NCBI GenBank assembly: GCA_038501625.1
Contig: JAZAYU010000685.1
Coordinates: 62,001-126,000 of the forward strand
Reading direction: 5' to 3'
DNA length: 64,000 nt
Origin: Corbicula japonica
Taxonomy: Eukaryota > Mollusca > Bivalvia > Venerida > Cyrenidae
The number at the start of each line of letters is the position of its first letter. The first letter of the stretch is position 1. Shown here in pieces: positions 1 to 11,630 of this stretch. A model generated the notes under the pieces. That model ran no database searches and was not told the DNA's origin. It saw only the letters and a program-made list of their open reading frames with translations. The position numbers and the translations under genes were made by a program.

Positions 1-2085
1 TCAGTTGGGCAAAAGAAAAAATCTATATCTTTTAAAAGGAGTTTTTTAAAATATTTTTTAGTGCTCGGAAAGTTATTTAAATTGTCATTCCTGTATCCAT
101 ATTGATATTAAAGTGTAAAAAGTTCTATGAATTCCTTCTGTCAACATAACAGCTAACTTTTAGTCTAACAGGCCTGACAATTCCATTTGTCTAAGTCAAA
201 ATAGAAATAAAGGGGTTCATTACAACACTTGTGGGTAAAATTAGATAACAGTGGGTAAAATACAGTAAATTTCATTAATGCCAAGTGAGTGTTGAAAACA
301 CCTTAAATACAAGTTTTTAAAACTGATAATTCAACCGTTAAATTGCAATAAAGTATTTTTTTTTCAAACAGAAAATCACCTTTATACACCTCAGAAACAG
401 TCATATCTTTATACACCCTAGAAAAGGCCTGATCATCATTCTCATGTAACCGAAAATGGCCAAAATTTTTAGAGTTATTAGAGGAATGTTTGATCCATCT
501 AGCAAGCCTCCTAACATAACCTTTAAATCCTTTAAAGACCTGTAATTTCAGAGCAAACCTAAAACCTTTTAAATCTTCACAGGGCTTTTTTTTTCTTCTT
601 TATTAGAGACAGTCTACAGGCCCCATCCCTTCAGAAAATTTCTTTAAAATCTTGCAGTTTTCCACAAAAAGTAACTTTACATAAGGTATTTTATTCCCCT
701 TAAAGAAGAAATAATGCTATTTTCCCCCCCAAAAATAGGGCATGGGCCCCATCTTTTGACATTGAAAAAACACCTGCTTCTGAAAAACCTATAGAAAGGC
801 AAAAAAAAGCCTGTAGTTTTCACTTAAAATCTATAGACTCCTTCTTTTTGAGTTTTTCAGACCACATACATGTAGATGTTTGCAGTTTTCCAGACCATGG
901 GTGTTCCATGTATTCAGCATTGATAATGTAACTCTGCATTTGTCAAAATGCCCAATGATTTATTGCAATTGAGTACTGCGTGCTTTATGAATGTCAGAAT
1001 TTTTGTGGTGGTTGTAGCAAATGCTAGGTTGTTAAATAATTAAAAAAATCAGGTCTGGTGATACAATGTTTACACTATGGCAACAGTGAGCAAGGTCTGG
1101 TGAAGCATTTTGAGCAAAGTTGAGATATAAAACATGCCTTTTTCAGATATATGTGGTTTTAGAGTAGGTTTCCGTATGTAAATTAACTTTTTTTCCCCAA
1201 AATTATTGGGCATGGGCCCCTTCCCCTACACTTTTATACTGATATAATATATGTTATGCTTTTTTCAATGAAAATTCCAACAAATGTATGAAATATTTTA
1301 CAGTACAAGGCCTTTTTTTCATAGACTGGAGCCCCTTATAAACCCCTTTTATGCCCCCACAAAGTTTGAGACATATAGAGTTGCACTCGTAATGCTCCCT
1401 AGGTGGGTGTCATAGCGAGTTGCACTTGTCCCCCAATCTTGTGGTATCAACTCCTCATTAACCTTCGGGCAGAATTCTTTCAAACTTGCAAAGATTGATC
1501 AAGCAGGATGTGAAGATGATGGTTAAGAAAATGTTATTTCCTGCTAGCAGTTTAATCACAGTTATGGCCCTTTGTTTTACAAATGATGTTGTAGCATATG
1601 GGGCATCATTGTCCCCAGGATACAGTCTTTTTTCAGGTTTTTTTCAGGCCTGCTAAGAGGTCTGATCTAGGTATAACTTGAAACTCTTAAAAATCGATAT
1701 TTTTCTGCAATAAAATTGCATTTGCATTACTTTTTGAACACCTCTCATATGGCAGGAAGACTAAACCCATGGTATTGCTGAAGTGCTGTTTATATTCACC
1801 AAGATCAGGCCCCATTGACCCATACTGACTCCACATAGACATCTCTCTAACTCTAAGTTACCATTGGCAGTCTTACTTACATGTTGGGGCCTCAGCTGAA
1901 TGACCTTGATTGATATAATGTGTAACATAAAGAGTGAAGTCTCGACTCCGCAAAGACTGTTATGTAATTATGTATTCCTACTTTTGAGGAAAAAGTTCCT
2001 ACTTTTTCCTACTTTTCTCCTACTTTTTTTGTCAAAATGGTTCCTATTTTTCTCCTACTTTTTGAAGAAAGATCACTTGACAGCC
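1..2085 (+). mobile_element. TIR element, GGCTGTCAAG family, copy 1 (left end outside window)
   Basis: This copy matches 53735-57037 in the same orientation and 61043-62655 in reverse, apart from indels. Its right end reads ..GATCACTTGACAGCC, the inverse of the GGCTGTCAAG that opens copy 2. The last 130 bp carry several TCCTACTTTT motifs, a subterminal repeat also seen at the other end in copy 2. A TATGCCCC-type bivalve repeat is embedded around 1350-1640. No transposase ORF is present, so it is non-autonomous. The superfamily is not identified. Confidence 0.75.
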
Positions 2086-2574
2086 TGAAGTTCCTCTTGA
2101 TACAGACGACAGGAAACAGACGCAATACATTTTAATTACATTAATACCCAGTTTGCACCACTTCTTCTGCAGAGTATTAGACAACCAATAGTTTTCAATA
2201 ATATTGCTTCTTTACTTTGAAATTGGGTTTGTAGGGATCGTGTGCGGATCTATTTACTCATGCATGACACATGAACACTGGAGTTCTTTGAATGCGCTTT
2301 GTTTCCATTGGGTAGTGTAATCTGTACAGCATTCTGATTGGCTGATTATGATTTTGAAAATTCCGCACAAGGGACTTTTGCCATACAAGATTAATGCGCA
2401 AAAGTTTATAAATACTGCGAAAATCATTCAGTCAGCAGCTTCCCAGTCGCTGAAACAGTACTCTTGGTTAAACTACAAGAAAAATAAACAGCCATACATC
2501 GGTACAAGAACCTCGGGTAGAATCTGCACCTCATAGTCTTCTTCCAAATTAAAACTTTCATGCGTCATCAACTG
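2086..2574. other. Intergenic stretch, nothing recognised
   Basis: This lies between the copy 1 transposon and the GTACAAG repeats. There is a short open frame at 2348-2536, but it has no recognisable domain or splice context. I see no gene or repeat here. Confidence 0.4.
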
Positions 2575-2604
2575 TCATTGGGTGTCAAATATCCTGTTAA
2601 GCCG

Positions 2605-3030
2605 TCCAAATGATCTGTACAAGCTGTATGGATCTGCACAAGCTGTTGTACGGATCCGTACATTATTTCCACACAGAGAAACAGTTGTGAAAATATAGAA
2701 GCTCATCAAACTACTGCTGTCTTTAGGATTGGACAAATCCATACAAGTGTTATAAATCCGTACAAGTGTTATAAATCTGTACAAGCTGTTGTACAGATCC
2801 GTACAAGTGTCATAAATCCGTACAAGTTGTTGTATGGATCCATACAAGACGTCCAGATCGGTACTGATGGTCCAGTCTGTAATTGTGTGCAGGCTGGATC
2901 TGTAAAGTTTAGTACTTGTGTGTAGTCCAGATCCGTACGAGTTGACCAAACCAGCACTAGTTCGCAGTAAAACTCCATATAAGCCGTTCCAATCCGTACA
3001 AACTGTCTTAACCAGAGGTTTCCATACAAA
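2605..3030. repeat. Degenerate short repeats around ATCCGTACAAG
   Basis: The motif ATCCGTACAAG, with TCTG, TCCA and TGG variants, recurs in both orientations about every 19-25 bp, often as TTGTACNGATCCGTACAA palindromes. Open frames through it on both strands are low-complexity products of the repeat. It ends about 100 bp left of the CCCCTGCGA transposon end. Confidence 0.6.
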
Positions 3031-3135
3031 ACCAGACAGATTGCATTTTTGGCAATACATGCAATTTAGTTCCGTACAAGTGACTCACATCCGCACAGTT
3101 TACCTGCAGATCCACTTAACACTTCCCCTGCGAGA

Positions 3136-3460
3136 AATTCTAGAACTGTTCTTGAACAAGTTCTTGAACTTGTTCCAGAACAGTTCATGAACATTAAATG
3201 GCAGTTCAAGAACTAAACCGTTCTAGAACTTTCAAGAACAGTTCTTGAACAAGTTCAAGAACCGTTCTTGAACAAGTTCAAGAACCATTCTTGAACAAGT
3301 TCAAGAACCGTTCTTGAACAAGTTCAAGAACAGTTCTTGAACATGTTCAAGAATGGTTTAGTTCTTGAACTGCCATTTAATGTTCATGAACTGTTCTGGA
3401 ACAAGTTCAAGAACAGTTCTTGAACATGTTACAAGTTCCAAGAACAATTCATTAACTTCT
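3136..3460. repeat. Left subterminal palindrome array with 54-bp foldback arms
   Basis: GTTCTTGAAC, GTTCAAGAAC, GTTCTAGAAC, GTTCCAGAAC and GTTCATGAAC are packed nearly end to end. Positions 3166-3219 and 3355-3408 are perfect 54-bp inverted copies enclosing about five tandem units of 23 bp (GTTCTTGAACAAGTTCAAGAAC). The whole block can fold into one hairpin. It directly follows the element's left terminus. Confidence 0.85.
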
Positions 3461-3717
3461 CAGTCTTAGCTTCTTACTAGTAGTCATCAAAAAAAAATGT
3501 AAACAGAGGGACACACTGATGGACCACACTGCACAAATTAAACTCAAATGAGTAATGCATCATGGTGAACATTACAAGACTATGGTGAGGTTTCATAGAG
3601 AAACAACAATTAACATAACTTTCAAGAACTTTTCATGGACATTTAAAAGACATAGAAAAGTCAACAAGCTGATAAAGTGGATTAGTTTCCGTTTGTTAAG
3701 GTTTCACAAGTCTTGAT

Positions 3718-6700
3718 TTAGTCTTTTTTCTGCTCTCTACGTATGACCTTTTGCAGGTTTTCAAATTTCTTAATAAAGGTCTCTTTGTCAAATAGGGTAA
3801 ACTTGCTGACAACACAATTTTCTAACTGCTGAAACTTGGTCTGATTCAACTGGGGTTTAACGTCCTCCATGCATTTTATCGTTCTTTTTCCTGTTCTTGT
3901 TCCCGAACAAAGTTCATCAGTTGTGAAGAAGTGTAAGCATAAGTTTTTAAATTTGTTATGCACTCCTACACCCTTAGCAACAACATCTTCAATATCCCCT
4001 TCACCGGTCGTATCTTGTGTGGTAGTCTTGTCCAAAACCATGGGTTGTTGAACAGTGTGGTCCACAGTGGCTGATTCAGGTGTCGCAAGACTGCTGTCAG
4101 CAGAACTTTCTTTCACTGATTTCCCCGTCATGCTTGTTTTCTCCAACTCTTCTATTCGTTCCTCCAATTTCCTATATTTCTTTCTGAGGCTTCTTACATC
4201 CTCCTCCAGGCGTTTAATTTTCTCTCTGAAAATTTATGCATAAAATATATTATTGTATAACAAGAGCTGCTGCTCTGTTAGCGACTAGTATACCTAATGT
4301 GTGTCTCACTACAAGAAAGCTGTGTGGTTCATTTTAACTAGATGGGTGTTCAGTTGATCACTTGTGTCGCCCTCTGGTGCAGTCGGAATAAAAATGAAAG
4401 TACAAAAAGGGGCATAACTCCATCAAATGTGACCTTGACCTTAGAAATATAGTATTGTCATGAGCGTATTGTCATAGGGTATATAATTTGAAAGTTTAAT
4501 GAAGAAATATTAATAAATGGCAAAAAAAAGCTAACGTTAAGTTTTCATATAAAGGGGAATAAGTCTCAATCAAATGTGACCTTGACCTAAAGAATGTGGT
4601 ATTATCATGATCATGTTGTGAAAAGGAATATAATTTAAAAGTTTGATGAAGAAATATTAAGAAATGGCAAAGTTATAGCTAATGTTAAGTTTTTGTAAAA
4701 GGGAAATAACTCCATCAAATGTGACCTTGACCTAAAGAATGTGGTATCATCATGAGCGTGTTGTCATAAGGAATATAATTTGAAGGTTTCGTGAAGAAAT
4801 ATTATGAAATGGCAGTTATTGCCAACGTTAAGTTTTGTTTTCTAAAATTTAAGTACAAAAGGGAAAGGGGAATAACTCAATCAAGTGTGACCGTGACCTA
4901 AAGAATGTGGTATTATCATGATCGTGTTGTGAAAAGGAATATAATTTGAAGGTTTGATGAAGAAATATTAAGAAATGGCAAAGTTATAGCCAATGTTAAG
5001 TTTTCCTAAAAAGGGAAATAACTCCATCAAATGTGACCTTGACCTAAAGAATGTGGTATCATCATGAGCGTGTTGTGATAAGGAATATAATTTGAAGGTT
5101 TCATGAAGAAATATTAAGAAATGGCAAAGTTATTGCCAACGTTAAGTTTTGGTGTCAAAAATTAAGTACAAAAAGGGGCATAACTCCATCAAATGTGACC
5201 TTGACCTTGAGAATTTGGTATCATTTCGAGCGTGTTGTCATTAGCAATATAATTTATAAGTTTGATGAAGAAATATTAAGAAATGGCAAAGTTATAGCCA
5301 ACGTTAAGTTTTCGTGACGGACGGACCGACGGACGGACAAAGCAATCCCTCTGTATCGCCATTTCTTCGAAAGGGTGACACAAAAATGGGCATAACTTTT
5401 AAATAATTGTAAGAGTTTTGTGTCTTGGTGGTTTTGATTTAGATTATCATAGTTTGAAGTTGATATCTCTGGTAATTTCAAATGTATAGACCCAGTGCAT
5501 ATTTTGGCTAATGCAAAAACTTAAGAAACATTAGAACCATCAAGCAGCATTCAAAACAGAGATAAATTGTCAAGAATGAATTCTTACCCTGACACATCTT
5601 TTCTGCTGGAACCATGAACCCTGTTGCTCAAATACTGGTTGCTTTCTGGAGTCCCTACATAGATAAGCATACAAAATAGTGCTATAGTACTTCGATGACC
5701 GTGACCAATCTTTATTAGCGTCGAGTCGTTGGTTTTAATCCCATTTCTGGCATCTTTGTTTCTTGATTAACCATTTTTAAAATTTGTCTCTGGACAAAAA
5801 TTTATATTGATAGTATTCTTGAAAAATTCTGGAACATGCTGCTTTAATATATCAAGGCTAATGAACCACATCACAGTGTATGGTACAGACATGGGGATTA
5901 GTAACCTACAAATAAGTCAGTTCAAGGTAAATTAATCCAGTCTCACTCCAAGCTACAATTTAAGTGAGGTGTGTATCTTTTTACAACATTTTTAAGTTAA
6001 TAAGATTTATGCCTATGTTAATCATATTTGATACTATCTCACTAACATATTTTAAGTGAAGAAATGGAAATTTATCAGCTGATTACCTTCAAACTGCAAC
6101 AGTTTATTTGGAGCGTGAGCTGACTTTGATGAACCCTCTGACTTTTCTACATGTCTTTTCTTTGGTGTCACTGCAAATTATACAAGAAATAACTTTTTTT
6201 TAAAGCATTGTTGAAAAAGATTTTTATACATAAGAAATATAGAGCAGCAAAGCAGACACAGTTTAGTAATTTTATTGTATTGTTATAGCTGTTGAGAAAC
6301 AGTCCCTGCCTTCTAAGTATGGCCTCCGGATTAAGCGACCAAATCATGGAAACCCCAAAGAAGCAATGTCATACATTTAGTCTTGATCTACATTTATTCA
6401 GTTTCAATAAAATACCTCTTGTAGAGTTTGGACTCAAGATGAATAAATGTCATTAAAATATATTAAATATAAATAATAATTTTCCCCAATAACCTCTACT
6501 GCCTGGTCGGAGACAAACTGTATGTTGAATGTCTACATTTGGGAGCCGTATTGTACATGCCAAGCCAGAAAATAACTTTACTGGAACCTTCAGCTGAAAG
6601 GTCATGATAATATTTCATATTAGTAATAAAAGTTACCATCAGATTTCCCAGATTTTTGTGGAGAGTGAGCCCATGCTAGTGCCGAACCCTCAGACTCTTC

Positions 6701-9700
6701 TACATGTACGTGTCTTTTCTTTGGTGTCACTGCTGCTGAACCCTCTAACTCTTCTACATGTACTTGTCTTTTCTTTGGTGTCACTGCAAAGTATAAATAA
6801 ATTTAGAATAAAACAGAATGAACAACTTAAGTCCTGCCAGTTTCCTTTTGACAAGAACTAGGGGAGTTCAGGGGTGAGAATGGACTTTTGCGAAAAAAGA
6901 GGAAAATCAGCCGGGGGTCAAGGGGGCCGCTTAGGCCCCTTGCGGGTCCAGGGCAGCGCCTTGGTGGGGGACCTGGGGGCGAAGCCCCCGGAAGCTCCTG
7001 AGTTTTTACTTTAAATAGGCCCTTAAAATGCCTCACCAGATACCAATTTTACACAAAATATTATTTTTGTTTCAGGCAAAATGACAATGAATATAAAGAT
7101 TTTGTTTCAAGTAGGACATAAAAGATAAGTACATAACAACTAACTTATTTTAGTTTAACTCTATTCAATAAAACTTGCATTGTAAATATTAAAAATGGAT
7201 TTTGACTAGATATGTGAGGAGGTACTCACATCACAATAATCTTACAAGATCAAAACAACATACATCTGTTCACCAATTCCCTGATGAGAACCAAATTTTT
7301 ATTCATTTACAAACAGAGTAGACCTTGTTAAAACAGGTAAAAAAGGGCCTGTTTTACCAGGGTCTTTAGAAGTGAGACAATGTCAATACCTTAGATTTTT
7401 ATTGTTGAGTAGTTTATCTGACATAGTTACATGTTAAAAGCCAAAAAATTTTGCTATTTTATCATGGAATGAGTTACCTTGCAACAGGAGAAAAAGGCAT
7501 GACATTTGAAAGAGTAACTTTACAAAATAGCCACTGATACAACTGCAGGCTATAAACAAAAAGCTATTTACATAAAAGCTAAAATAAAAAGACTAGCATG
7601 TATAAAAATGTGTGAGCATTAGGAAGTATTATGCATTCTGTAAACTATTTTATCAACAACAACAGTATTCATAGACTAGATACACTTTCAGTTTCTGAGC
7701 AAAATGTTATAATACTGACTAGATCTTAAACTCATAAAGCACATTTAACCAAAATCAATGTAAGTATTAAAAAGTACTACGGATTTCATACAACCATTAA
7801 AACTGTCTTTGGAGATTCACAACATAATAAAACACATTCATGTACAAGGCATGGAAAGTTAAATCCTCTATGATATAAATACTAGTTACTACATAAGGTA
7901 CCAGATTATTGAGTTTGGATTGACACAAACAGGCTCTATTAGCAGTGTCTGCTTTAAAATTCAACTATCCACATAATCTCACAGAGCTTGTTTGAGTACA
8001 TATCTCTCTACTGAAGTTTCTTTCTCTTAGCACTGAGTATTTCTAGCTTTGCTTGGAGAAGTCTTTTCTTTGCCCGTTTTGCCTCAGTTTGCACATGCTC
8101 AGAAAAGTTGTCATCCTGTTTAGCGATGAGCTGCTTTTTCAGGTTTGATTTTGTTTTCAGTTGGTTAACACCAAATGACTGAAGGCGTTTCTTTTTTGCT
8201 GTTACTTTTTCAAGCCTTGATTTTCTCAACATTCCTGCAGCAGCTCTTATCTTAATGCACATATGTTTGTCAACTGGGTCTGTTACAGGATTTTTTCGAC
8301 GGAACAATTTGACTGCAGATGTCTTTCTTGACTTCAGGGCGTACTTCACTGTCTGTATGGCACTGTATGTTTCAACCTTAAGACTGGCTGTTTTGGCACC
8401 AATCACATCTCCCATGATATTGAAGCTTGATTCCACCATGGGGCCATGAAAAATGGACAGAGCACCGAAGACAATCTTGCACAAGGCTGGATACCTTTTG
8501 GTGTTGCTCACAGACGTCCACCACTGGACAACATCGCCTACTTCACCATGCAATCCGACATCAACACCATAGTTTGTGATTTCTCTCAAAATGCTAGTTC
8601 GCTCAACTTCAGTCAGTAGGTGTGACAATTTGTCCGACAGGAGCTGCAAGCCTTTCATAGCCTCTGAATTGTTTCTTATCAGAGGGTCTACACATGATAA
8701 TGCCTGGAGAGTTTTACTGTTGAGTGGCAGCTTGGCTTGCATGTGTTTTGCACAATTGATGTAAGCAGCAGAGGCACACTTTAAGAATTTGTCCACAACC
8801 GTGTCATTCTTCTCGCTGTCTTTCATGATTTTTTTCACTTTTGGTCCAACATACATGTCCTTCATTTTCATGTATTTCCCTTCGTCTTCGTCCAGATTTA
8901 GTTTCTGCAGCTGTTTGGGCGACTTGTGTGCGATGACCTCAGCTTTCACAAAACAGGCCAGAAAGTTTGTGAAGGTCTGTATCTGCCGATCATGTAGTTG
9001 ATGCACCATTACATCACTTGACTGAAAGGTCATTACATAGGCTTTTAGTGTAGGAAGTACCTCTTGGTAAAACGCGAGCTGCATTTGTGTGGTCATCTCT
9101 GTATAGAACAGCTTTGTGTTAATTCTCTTTTTTCTGTCTTTGCCAAAGTCTGTCATTTTTTTCTTTGACAGCTCTTCGTGTATCTGTTTCACTTTTTGTT
9201 GTCCTTTTGATGTCACCTTTCGCTTGACAAGTATTTCTTCCATTGGGTTCTTATACAGTGCTTTGTCATCATGTCCCAAAAACCCATAGTAGAATACTTG
9301 AAAAGCATCGAACAAGATCTCGGTGCTCATCGCTAGATCATATGCTGCCAACCATCTATGGCTGATGAAACGTTCAGGCTTGGTGAAGCTCAATCCCAGG
9401 ACTTCGCACAATTGAGTCATTAGTTCGGCCAAGTCACTAGACCACTTGAAGTCATTATACAAATCTGTAAATAAATCCTCCAAGTATGCGTCAAATGGTG
9501 CACACAGCTTTTTGCAGCTGTTGTGCAAGTGATGACATGAATCACCGTCAATGTCCATGAGATGAGGGGCTTTTTCTTGTCTTAATCTGGTTTCGACACC
9601 GGCTTTCTTGCCTCTCATAACATTGCAAGAGTCCATCAAGATTGAGACAAGATGTGTCCATGGAATGTCATTGCTCTCCACAAGATCCGCTATTGTTGTG

Positions 9701-11630
9701 TAGATGGATTCTGAGTCCACTTTAGTAAGTTCAACAGATGTGAAGTGCTCACAAACAACTGTTGATGAGCAGGTGTCATAAGTTATTGTCTTTCCATTCA
9801 GTTGTGTGATTTCATGTTTTATACGTAACATGTTAGTAAGTTACAAAGGGCAAGAATCATAATGATTTGACTTAAGGTAAATGTGACTTCTCTTCACTGT
9901 AAACAAATAAAGTTCATTGGAAAATAAAAGTTGACCAAGTACAAATTCGAAATAAATCGCAGTAAATTTACAATTTTTCTATGAATTATGAAGAAAGTTA
10001 GAAAGACATGGGGGTTTTATATTATCAGTTTAAATTTTACCATCAGATTTCACACATTTTCGTGGAGAGCGCCTCAGTACTAGTAATTCTTCATTCTCTT
10101 TTAGGTCTTTATTCTCTCTCTTGTCTTCAACCTCTGGAAAGCATTATAAGAAACATTAGCATGATAGCTGAATAAAACATTGAAATAGGGTTTTCTTGAC
10201 GGCACGTATAATTTCATTTTAACAAGAGTGATGTTAGCAAAGCAGCATGGAGGCACACGTAACAAGAATTAAACTGCATTAATATGAACTTATACGACTC
10301 TGTAACCAAGATTTTGACCAAGCAGGCCCCATATTTTAACTTTATCTAGATATTATCAAGAAACAATTTCTGACCAAGTTTGTTAAAGATCCGACGATGC
10401 TGTTACGTGGACAATTATCGACTTACATTTGCAAACTGAAGAAAACAAGAATACTTTTTTAATATATTTAATTTTTACATGAAATAATTTTTTTGTTTTA
10501 CTTTATAACTATGCCTTGCACCATTTTCGACCTGCGGGAAACCTGATTAGGCGTCAATATTTTGTCACTGATCAATTCCAATACATCAAATTGAAAAATT
10601 GTAAATAATCTCAACTTATTTATAAAATTCATCATCCTAACCAGAAATTTTGGTAAGTATAAACTTATTAAAACACTTACTGTTTTCACCCAAAAACTTG
10701 TCAGTTGGATCTGCAGTTAAAGACAGGAATTCAGTTTTCAACCATGATGTCATTTCCTTTTTGCCTGAAATATGAATATTACTCATGAACCAAATGGATG
10801 TCAGATGAGGTACTGAGGTAGATTAAATTCAGAATAATATAATTAGAGAATGCACATTTGTTCTTAATGCTGGAAAGCCTATTATGTCGTAAGGCAACAG
10901 AAAATTAATAGATTCTCCAAATTTTGGGGAAAAAAATGGGGCCGGTGGGTGGATTTTATTTTCTATTCAATATCATTTAATCTATGTAGAATTGTCATAC
11001 AATTAAAGGGTGGAGGTGATTTATTAGAGAAAGCCTCAATATTGATTTTGGTAAAATGAGGCTTTTTTTGCCATAGAATCTTCTTTGAAATTCTATTTAT
11101 CATTTTACATTCAATGAACGCCACTGCTTCAACCGGAATGACCACATTTAATCAAAATCAATTTTCAACATTGGTCCAAGAAAAGGTTGGAAAGCAAGGC
11201 TATGTAACATACAAGTAAAAATTAGTGCACAGGGGTTTCGAAAACAGAACCAGTTTTCTCCAAAATTTCTCCAAGATAAACCGGCCGCCCCCACCCCCCA
11301 AAAAGAATTGAGGGTCTACACTGGATAAAAAACATCGTTTTTATTTTTTTTATAGATGGGGGCCGTTATCAAAGCCCTTGTGGTAAAATGCATATATAAT
11401 AAAATTGACATCCAAGTCATTAAAACTATCTTACCTCCCACATTGAGAATGCGAAACTCCCAAAGCCCCGAAAACCCAACAAAAACAGCTAGTCCACACA
11501 TTCCCGGCTTATAGTCATCCAGTGGCATCTTTGGTGATGATACATAATTCAAATCGTGAACAGATAGCCTGTTATTATCGGTTAACCATCGCATAACCGC
11601 AAACTTATTTTCTGCTAACTTTTTCGACAT
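3718..11630 (-). CDS. BEN-domain protein with coiled coil, 7 exons, 392 aa
   Basis: The exons are 11435-11630, 10681-10764, 10041-10133, 6637-6783, 6087-6170, 5588-5654 and 3718-4225. All introns have GT-AG ends and the phases agree, giving 1179 nt (392 residues plus stop). I chose the Met at 11630 because it opens an N-terminal domain (residues 1-66) of the kind seen at the start of other invertebrate BEN proteins (FAVMRWLTDNNRLSV... FRILNVGG). Residues 125-200 hold three copies of TPKKRxxHVExxEGS, a basic-acidic linker, and two exons end in the repeated SP-K--KSDG. Residues 225-253 are a charged coiled coil. Residues 313-386 match the BEN fold (LHFFTTDELCSGTRTGK, then KFQQLENCVVSKF). BEN domains bind DNA and chromatin partners. 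The gene lies head-to-head with the transposase gene, so it may be an accessory protein of the element. Introns 3 and 6 carry insertions. The exon structure is inferred from sequence only. Confidence 0.72.
4259..5390 (-). mobile_element. Pearl/Helentron-like minisatellite element in BEN gene intron
   Basis: About six units of roughly 150 bp (each with GGGCATAACTCCATCAAATG and GTGACCTTGACCTAAAGAAT) are followed by a GACGGACGGACC tract and end near GGGTGACAC. The other end is AACAAGAG followed by a GCTGCTGCTC hairpin at 4259. A core repeat in tandem plus an ACGG microsatellite is the known layout of bivalve pearl elements. It begins only about 34 bp from the acceptor of the last BEN exon. Confidence 0.7.
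6855..7020. repeat. GC-rich hairpin repeat in BEN gene intron
   Basis: This short island is far richer in G+C than its surroundings. It contains GGGGGCGAAGCCCCC and GGGCCGCTTAGGCCCC-type hairpins. It lies in intron 3 of the BEN gene. No coding evidence was found on either strand. Confidence 0.5.
7021..8007. other. Intron sequence without recognised features
   Basis: AT-rich intron 3 sequence of the BEN gene, downstream of the hAT-like ORF. It could include that ORF's 3' untranslated region. I see no gene or clear repeat. Confidence 0.4.
8008..9831 (-). CDS. hAT-like transposase ORF, 607 aa, N-terminus lacking
   Basis: This is one uninterrupted frame, with ATG at 9829-9831. Residues about 65-110 read ILMDSCNVMRGKKAGVE and later DIDGDSCHHLHN, a form of the second catalytic-Asp region seen in hAT-derived proteins of cnidarians, sponges and molluscs. 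FKWSSDLAEL and ERFISHRWL follow. Residues about 435-475 (WWTSVSNTKRYPALCKIVFG...FHGPMVESSFNIMGDV) correspond to the C-terminal hAT dimerisation region. A basic coiled tail ends the protein. The BED finger and first catalytic Asp, normally upstream, are absent, so it is probably 5'-truncated or needs unseen exons. It lies in intron 3 of the BEN gene on the same strand. A TTACAG acceptor at about 9899 is in the right phase for BEN exon 3, but a TAA precedes the ORF's ATG. Confidence 0.65.
   Translation of the reverse strand: MLRIKHEITQLNGKTITYDTCSSTVVCEHFTSVELTKVDSESIYTTIADLVESNDIPWTHLVSILMDSCNVMRGKKAGVETRLRQEKAPHLMDIDGDSCHHLHNSCKKLCAPFDAYLEDLFTDLYNDFKWSSDLAELMTQLCEVLGLSFTKPERFISHRWLAAYDLAMSTEILFDAFQVFYYGFLGHDDKALYKNPMEEILVKRKVTSKGQQKVKQIHEELSKKKMTDFGKDRKKRINTKLFYTEMTTQMQLAFYQEVLPTLKAYVMTFQSSDVMVHQLHDRQIQTFTNFLACFVKAEVIAHKSPKQLQKLNLDEDEGKYMKMKDMYVGPKVKKIMKDSEKNDTVVDKFLKCASAAYINCAKHMQAKLPLNSKTLQALSCVDPLIRNNSEAMKGLQLLSDKLSHLLTEVERTSILREITNYGVDVGLHGEVGDVVQWWTSVSNTKRYPALCKIVFGALSIFHGPMVESSFNIMGDVIGAKTASLKVETYSAIQTVKYALKSRKTSAVKLFRRKNPVTDPVDKHMCIKIRAAAGMLRKSRLEKVTAKKKRLQSFGVNQLKTKSNLKKQLIAKQDDNFSEHVQTEAKRAKKRLLQAKLEILSAKRKKLQ

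Noticed and set aside
2575..3060. 161-codon minus-strand ORF
   Set aside because: It is composed of the GTACAAG repeat. Peptide periodicity follows the DNA repeat, and another frame on the same strand is also open.
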